The translations under genes were made by a program, and so were the position numbers. Shown here piece after piece: positions 59,228 through 64,000 of a DNA stretch of 64,000 nt (position 1 is the first letter of the stretch; every line of letters begins with the position of its first letter). The notes beneath the pieces are model-generated. The model had not been told where the DNA came from. It worked only from the letters and a program-made list of their open reading frames with translations, and did not search any database. Source of the DNA: Paenibacillus_AB hodogayensis (lineage in GTDB: Bacteria > Bacillota > Bacilli > Paenibacillales > NBRC-103111); NCBI RefSeq assembly GCF_039536325.1, contig NZ_BAAAYO010000006.1:434001-498000 (forward strand), given 5' to 3'.

Positions 59228-61621
59228 CTATGCGATCGTCAAGTTATCCGCGCTGTGCTTGATTGCGTTCGTCTCCGCCGGCAGCGACGCGCGGTTGACG
59301 CCTTCCTCGATGACCGAGCTGATCAACAATGGATTGCCGCCGCCAAATCCCGCGTTCGTAATGACATACTGGCCGCCCGTGAAACGAGAGCCGTACGCTT
59401 TGAGCCTGTGCGAACCGTTCGCGATGTGAAAATGGGCCGTAGCCGCGTCCGCCGTCATACTCGTCACGTCCCCGAAACTCCATGTGATGACGTTCGTCGG
59501 CTCCACGCTTTTCAAAAACGCCTTCTCTCCGTTCGTTCCGCTGAACACCGCTCCCCCGTCGACCGTAAACGACTGGTTCGGCGTATTCGGCGCATTGTTC
59601 ACGTCTCCCAGACGGTCCCACGCTCCGGTGAACAGGAATCCGCAGTTGATCAGGCCGCCTCCCTGCATGACGATCTCCCGCGTCCCGACGCGTACTTTCC
59701 CCGTATCCGGCGACGCTCCCTTGAACCACGTGTTGATCAGCGTCAGCTTGTTGATGCTGCCCAGATTGACGTTGATCACGTTCGTAAACTCGCTGTTTAA
59801 GATCGTCAGCTCGCCGTTGATCGGCGTATACCCTACCGCCGTCGTCCCCGACCGGATCGGGCGCGCCAGCTCGTAGCCGTCCAGCATCCCGAAAGAACTG
59901 CTGTCGATGATGTTTCTGCGCTTCGCCCGCGACGACCCTTTGCTGAGCGTAATCATTTCCTGCGCTGTACAGCCTCTCATTTGCAGGCCGTCCATGTTCA
60001 GCCAGAACGACCCCGAGTTCGCCAGCTTCTCCCCTGGCTTCGTGTACGACACCACCGCGTGGCAGTCCTCCAGCGTCAAGTCCGTGATCCGCTTCATCGC
60101 GATGATCCGCGAGGCGATATGCTTCTTCACCGTGACCCGCTTGGCGCTGTCTCCCCAGTTCGTCCCGCTGTTCGCGAACGACAGCATCCCCGAGTTGCCG
60201 ATGTACACCAGGTCGTGCTCGTACTGGCCGTGCGTGACGAACGGCCCGTATTCGTCCCCATCCCCGTGGCAGTTTTCCACCATGCAGTAGCCTGCGCAGG
60301 TAAAGTCGTTCAAGTGGCGGGCGTTGCTCGTGTTGCAGTCCTTCACGTGCCCGTACAGGACGTTGATCTGCTGCGTCAAGTAACCCGTTCCGCCCCAGTC
60401 CCGTTCCATCGGGTTCATCAGTTGGCATCGCTCCGTCACGTAATGCGAGTTGTACCGCCGCATGACGACCGGCCAGAACACCTTCGTCGCATCGATCCCC
60501 GTTACGTCGCATTCTACCGCATATTCGAACGCGACCGGGTTCGAGCCGATCATATCCCAATCCGGCGTCGGCTTCGTCGTCGCCGAACCGTTCTTCGGCA
60601 CCGGGTTGCCCACGAACTTCATGTTGCGTACGCAGCTTTGCGTTACCGGATTGATTTTCCGGTACGTGATCGAGCGTCCTGCCGCCAGCTCCCAACCCGT
60701 CTTGTAGTTGAGCCGGATATGCGTCGCGTCGAACACCTCCGTCACCTTCACCAAATAGTCCAGCTCGCGCTGCGCCTTGCCGCCCGGGTTGTTCTCGATC
60801 TGCGCATGCCACCAGCTGCCCACCTCGAACGGCGCGGAATCCGCTACCTGGTAAATGTCCGAGTATTCCGGAATCGCCGCGCTCAGCAGCGCCGTCTGCG
60901 TCACGCCCGTCTGCGTCCCTTGGAAAAACATCACCGCTCCGAACGGATTGTCCAGCGTGTTCAGCTCGGTCCCTTCCGTCGTCACCGTATAGTGCTGAAA
61001 ATCGATCTCGATATTGCTCCGGCTGAATTTGTGGCGTTTCTTGAAATTGAGATCCGTATACGCCTCGATTCGCTGAATTGCCGGATCGTTCACCATCGCT
61101 TCCAGCGCCGCATCCGCGTCCTGATTCGGGCCGAACACCCCGAACCAGCGGAAGTCCGCCACTCCGTTATGTACCGTTTCGAAACGGCCCGCCGTTCCGT
61201 CTACGTAGCGCATTTCCGGACTATTCGCGCTTTGCGCCCATCTCGCTCCCTGGCCGGTCGACGGATCGTGCACCGTCCCTCCGTTGTCCGCTTTCGTGCT
61301 GTTTGGCACCCAGCGTACAACTTTGCCCCCGCCGTCGCCATTTTGGCGGTAGCCGCCGACATAGATGCGCTGCCCGTCCTTGAGCTTGTCCGGGGAAAGC
61401 GCCAGCAGCTCTTGAACGTTGGCTGCCTGAAGCGCGGATCCGTCTTCGGCCGATTTGCCGTCCGCATGGACGACGCCGCTTCCCAATACGCTGTTGGCCG
61501 CGAGCACGGCCCCGCCGATAGTAAGCGACGTTTTCAGCAAGCTGCGTCTGCTCATCGGTTGGGCTTCGGGAGCGGTTTCGCCGGCGCTATTCCGGGTTTC
61601 CTTGTTGTTATGATCGGACAT
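59228..61621 (-). CDS. Tat-exported right-handed beta-helix protein B
   Basis: A 797-residue protein with a twin-arginine signal (MSRRSLLKTSLTIGG at about 23-37) followed by Ala-rich cleavage region. A short domain GGYRQNGDGGGKVVRW is followed by a tail-spike/pectate-lyase-like block (VADFRWFGVFGPNQDADAAL) and a long beta-helix with the conserved Cys/His block HLNDFTCAGYCMVENCHGDG. It has a 16-18 residue insertion (about 120-140, ARWAQSANSPEMRYVD) not found in copy A. From RFETVHNG on it is almost identical to copy A at the DNA level. Substrate unknown. It is co-transcribed with the SLH protein gene and lies 27 bases after copy A. Confidence 0.82.
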   Translation of the reverse strand: MSDHNNKETRNSAGETAPEAQPMSRRSLLKTSLTIGGAVLAANSVLGSGVVHADGKSAEDGSALQAANVQELLALSPDKLKDGQRIYVGGYRQNGDGGGKVVRWVPNSTKADNGGTVHDPSTGQGARWAQSANSPEMRYVDGTAGRFETVHNGVADFRWFGVFGPNQDADAALEAMVNDPAIQRIEAYTDLNFKKRHKFSRSNIEIDFQHYTVTTEGTELNTLDNPFGAVMFFQGTQTGVTQTALLSAAIPEYSDIYQVADSAPFEVGSWWHAQIENNPGGKAQRELDYLVKVTEVFDATHIRLNYKTGWELAAGRSITYRKINPVTQSCVRNMKFVGNPVPKNGSATTKPTPDWDMIGSNPVAFEYAVECDVTGIDATKVFWPVVMRRYNSHYVTERCQLMNPMERDWGGTGYLTQQINVLYGHVKDCNTSNARHLNDFTCAGYCMVENCHGDGDEYGPFVTHGQYEHDLVYIGNSGMLSFANSGTNWGDSAKRVTVKKHIASRIIAMKRITDLTLEDCHAVVSYTKPGEKLANSGSFWLNMDGLQMRGCTAQEMITLSKGSSRAKRRNIIDSSSFGMLDGYELARPIRSGTTAVGYTPINGELTILNSEFTNVINVNLGSINKLTLINTWFKGASPDTGKVRVGTREIVMQGGGLINCGFLFTGAWDRLGDVNNAPNTPNQSFTVDGGAVFSGTNGEKAFLKSVEPTNVITWSFGDVTSMTADAATAHFHIANGSHRLKAYGSRFTGGQYVITNAGFGGGNPLLISSVIEEGVNRASLPAETNAIKHSADNLTIA
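59465..61195. repeat. Tandem duplication, copy B core
   Basis: This 1.7-kb block recurs at 61883-63613 at a constant offset of 2418 bases with only scattered substitutions. The boundary at 61195 is sharp: beyond it, toward the 5' end of the gene, the paralogues diverge strongly. Confidence 0.85.
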
Positions 61622-61648
61622 GAGTCCACGACTCCTTTCTCCGGGACA

Positions 61649-63979
61649 TCAGATCGTGACGTTGCCCGCGCTGTGCTTGATCGTATTCGTCTCCGCCGGC
61701 AGCGACACGCGATTGACGCCTTCCTCGATAACCGAGCCGATGAATAAATAATTGCTGCCGCCGAATCCGGCGTTCGCCACCGTGTACTTGCCTCCCGTAA
61801 ACCGCGTACGGAGCGCTTTGAGCTTGTGCGAGCCGTTCTCGATATGAAAATGGGCCGTAGCCGCGTCCGCCGCCGTGCTCGTCACGTCCCCGAAGCTCCA
61901 TGTCATGACGTTCGTCGGCTCGACGCTTTTCAGAAACGCCTTCTCTCCGTTCGTTCCGCTGAACACCGCTCCCCCATCGACCGTAAACGACTGGTTCGGC
62001 GTATTCGGCGCATTGTTCACGTCTCCCAGACGGTCCCACGCTCCGGTGAACAGGAATCCGCAGTTGATCAGGCCGCCTCCCTGCATGACGATCTCCCGCG
62101 TCCCGACGCGCACCTTCCCCGTTTCCGGCGACGCTCCCTTGAACCACGTGTTGATCAGCGTCAGCTTGTTGATGCTGCCCAGGTTGACGTTGATCACGTT
62201 CGTAAACTCGCTGTTCAGGATCGTCAGCTCGCCGTTGATCGGCGTATACCCTACCGCCGTCGTCCCCGACCGGATCGGGCGCGCCAGCTCGTAGCCGTCC
62301 ATCATCCCGAACGAGCAGCTGTCGATGATGTTTCTGCGCTTCGCCCGCGACGAGCCTTTGCTGAGCGTAATCATTTCCTGCGCCGTACAGCCTCTCATCT
62401 GCAGGCCGTCCATGTTCAGCCAGAACGATCCCGAGTTCGCCAGCTTCGTCCCCGGCTTCGTGTACGACACCACCGCGTGGCAGTCCTCCAGCGTCAAGTC
62501 CGTGATCCGCTTCATCGCGATGATCCGCGAGGCGATATGCTTCTTCACTGCTATCCGTTTGGCGCTGTCTCCCCAGTTCGTCCCGCTGTTCGCGAACGAC
62601 AGCATCCCCGAGTTGCCGATGTACACCAGGTCGTGCTCGTACTGGCCGTGCGTGACGAACGGCCCGTATTCGTCCCCGTCCCCGTGGCAGTTTTCCACCA
62701 TGCAGTAGCCTGCGCAGGTAAAGTCGTTCAAGTGGCGGGCGTTGCTCGTGTTGCAGTCCTTCACGTGCCCGTACAGGACGTTGATCTGCTGCGTCAAGTA
62801 ACCCGTTCCGCCCCAGTCCCGTTCCATCGGGTTCATCAGCTGGCACCGCTCCGTCACGTAATGCGAGTTGTACCGCCGCATGACGACCGGCCAAAACACC
62901 TTCGTCGCATCGATCCCCGTTACGTCGCATTCTACCGCATATTCGAACGCGACCGGGTTCGAGCCGATCATATCCCAATCCGGCGTCGGCTTCGTCGTCG
63001 CCGAACCGTTCTTCGGCACCGGGTTGCCCACGAACTTCATGTTGCGTACGCAGCTTTGCGTTACCGGATTGATTTTCCGGTATGTGATCGAGCGTCCTGC
63101 CGCCAGTTCCCACCCCGTCTTGTAGTTGAGCCGGATATGCGTCGCGTCGAACACCTCGGTCACCTTCACCAAATAGTCCAGCTCGCGCTGCGCCTTGCCG
63201 CCCGAATTGTTCTCGATCTGCGCATGCCACCAGCTGCCCACCTCGAACGGCGCGGAATCCGCTACCTGGTAAATGTCCGAGTATTCCGGAATCGCCGCAC
63301 TCAGCAGCGCCGTCTGCGTCACGCCCGCCTGCGTCCCTTGGAAAAACAGCACCGCTCCGAACGGATTGTCCAGCGTGTTCAGCTCGATCCCTTCCGTCGT
63401 CACCGTATGGTGCTGAAAATCGATCTCGATATTGCTCCGGCTGAATTTGTGGCGTTTCTTGAAATTGAGATCCGTATACGCCTCGATTCGCTGAATTGCC
63501 GGATCGTTCACCATCGCTTCCAGCGCCGCATCCGCGTCCTGATTCGGGCCGAACACCCCGAACCAGCGGAAGTCCGCCACTCCGTTATGTATCGTTTCGA
63601 AACGGCCCGCCGTGGAACCGCTTAAACTATGCACCGTGCCTCCATTATCGGCTTTGGCGCTGGCCGCCGCCCAGCGTACGAGCTTGCCCCCTCCGTCGCC
63701 GCTCTTCTGGTAACCGCTTACAATGACGTGCTGCCCATCTTTCAACGTATCCGGCCGCATCGCGCGCAGTTCGTTCACATCGGCCGCATGGATCACTTTG
63801 TTTGCGCTCTCCGTCGATACCGGCTGAGTATCGGCTGCCCACGCCAGCTTGGAGGAAACCGCGTTTCCCGCGAGAATGGCGCCGCCGATTCCCAACGTGC
63901 GGAGCATGTTTCTTCTGCTGATCGATTCATTGCCCGTGCCTCCGGCGCCTGACTTTCCCTTTTTCTCCTCATGTTCCAT
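61649..63979 (-). CDS. Tat-exported right-handed beta-helix protein A
   Basis: A 776-residue paralogue of protein B and first of the operon seen here (its promoter is beyond the right edge). AAGGAG lies about nine bases before ATG 63979. The Tat signal ISRRNMLRTLGIGG is at about 20-33, with a hydrophobic stretch and WAADTQ cleavage region. The N-terminal 120 residues differ from protein B in sequence and lack its insertion. The beta-helix core differs at roughly ten positions in 500, and divergence rises again over the last 85 residues. Function unknown; the fold suggests a polysaccharide lyase, hydrolase or adhesin. Confidence 0.82.
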   Translation of the reverse strand: MEHEEKKGKSGAGGTGNESISRRNMLRTLGIGGAILAGNAVSSKLAWAADTQPVSTESANKVIHAADVNELRAMRPDTLKDGQHVIVSGYQKSGDGGGKLVRWAAASAKADNGGTVHSLSGSTAGRFETIHNGVADFRWFGVFGPNQDADAALEAMVNDPAIQRIEAYTDLNFKKRHKFSRSNIEIDFQHHTVTTEGIELNTLDNPFGAVLFFQGTQAGVTQTALLSAAIPEYSDIYQVADSAPFEVGSWWHAQIENNSGGKAQRELDYLVKVTEVFDATHIRLNYKTGWELAAGRSITYRKINPVTQSCVRNMKFVGNPVPKNGSATTKPTPDWDMIGSNPVAFEYAVECDVTGIDATKVFWPVVMRRYNSHYVTERCQLMNPMERDWGGTGYLTQQINVLYGHVKDCNTSNARHLNDFTCAGYCMVENCHGDGDEYGPFVTHGQYEHDLVYIGNSGMLSFANSGTNWGDSAKRIAVKKHIASRIIAMKRITDLTLEDCHAVVSYTKPGTKLANSGSFWLNMDGLQMRGCTAQEMITLSKGSSRAKRRNIIDSCSFGMMDGYELARPIRSGTTAVGYTPINGELTILNSEFTNVINVNLGSINKLTLINTWFKGASPETGKVRVGTREIVMQGGGLINCGFLFTGAWDRLGDVNNAPNTPNQSFTVDGGAVFSGTNGEKAFLKSVEPTNVMTWSFGDVTSTAADAATAHFHIENGSHKLKALRTRFTGGKYTVANAGFGGSNYLFIGSVIEEGVNRVSLPAETNTIKHSAGNVTI
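61883..63613. repeat. Tandem duplication, copy A core
   Basis: Second copy of the 1.7-kb block at 59465-61195, in the same orientation. Identity is close to complete over long runs, pointing to recent duplication or continuing gene conversion. Confidence 0.85.
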
Positions 63980-64000
63980 CGATAACAGCTCCTTCTTGTA

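Noticed and set aside
59981..63625. Plus-strand open frames of nearly 600 codons opposite the beta-helix genes
   Set aside because: They are Arg/His-rich mirror frames caused by high GC codon use; they lack ribosome sites and family similarity, and recur only because the genes are duplicated.

Overview
The window is a gene-dense stretch of chromosome from a spore-forming, high-GC member of the Firmicutes, most likely Paenibacillaceae (Paenibacillus/Cohnella type). The evidence is bacillithiol genes (bshA, bshB1), a Bacillus-type qcrABC complex, the sporulation gene ypjB, DnaD, Rex, a T-box leader, S-layer homology domains, and much of the Bacillus subtilis gene order ypiB-ypiF-qcrABC-ypjA-ypjB-ypjC-ypjD-dapB-mgsA-bshB1-bshA-cca-birA-panBCD-dinG-ypmB-asnS-dnaD. 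No rRNA, tRNA, CRISPR array, insertion sequence or prophage was seen.

Layout. 1-3.4 kb: two Gfo/Idh/MocA oxidoreductases on the minus strand, divergent from a LysR regulator and a PhnP-like metallo-hydrolase. 3.5-14.7 kb: a stand-alone second methylglyoxal synthase, then mtnU and mtnE back to back, then a proline T-box leader followed by proB-proS-proA-proC-mtnW-mtnX-mtnB, packed as one apparent transcription unit ending at a terminator shared with dnaD. 14.7-23.1 kb (minus): mtaD, ypmB/tseB, a membrane protein overlapping a short FtsH-like protease, an acyl-CoA dehydrogenase family gene overlapping ackA, then asnS and dnaD. 23.3-25.1 kb (plus): a DUF47 protein and a PiT phosphate transporter. 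25.2-31.3 kb (minus): a PadR regulator coupled to a HAAS-FtsW/RodA fusion, then TPR protein, dinG and rex. 31.3-40.3 kb (minus): MazG-like, TPR, dapB, mgsA, bshB1, bshA, cca, birA, then a structured leader and panB-panC-panD. 40.5-50.1 kb: a YitT-family protein (plus), then ypjA, ypjB, qcrABC, ypiF, an IDEAL-domain protein, gamma carbonic anhydrase-like protein, histidine phosphatase and an ECF sigma/anti-sigma pair. 50.3-52.7 kb: a candidate small RNA with a consensus promoter and a cre site, then hisC-tyrA. 52.9-64 kb: an accessory surface-protein region with three paralogous right-handed beta-helix proteins, an SLH-domain protein and a GntR regulator fused to a solute-binding domain.

How the parts fit. 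Methionine salvage (mtaD, mtnU, mtnE, mtnW, mtnX, mtnB) is spread over the left third, but mtnA, mtnK and mtnD are not in the window. Proline synthesis and charging share one tRNA-Pro-sensing leader. The centre makes pantothenate, biotinylated enzymes, mature tRNAs, lysine/cell-wall precursors and bacillithiol. The qcr block is the menaquinol:cytochrome c branch of respiration.

Most notable: (1) a roughly 75-nt intergenic RNA at 50.28-50.36 kb with a perfect sigma-A promoter, a perfect match to the cre consensus inside the promoter spacer, CUCC motifs and a strong terminator; (2) a promoter, hairpin and terminator leader ahead of panB, possibly a pan-motif RNA; (3) the T-box proBSAC-mtnWXB unit; (4) an FtsH-like protease lacking the extracytoplasmic domain, with an overlapping membrane partner; (5) two tandem Tat-exported beta-helix genes with divergent 5' ends but a nearly identical 1.7-kb core.
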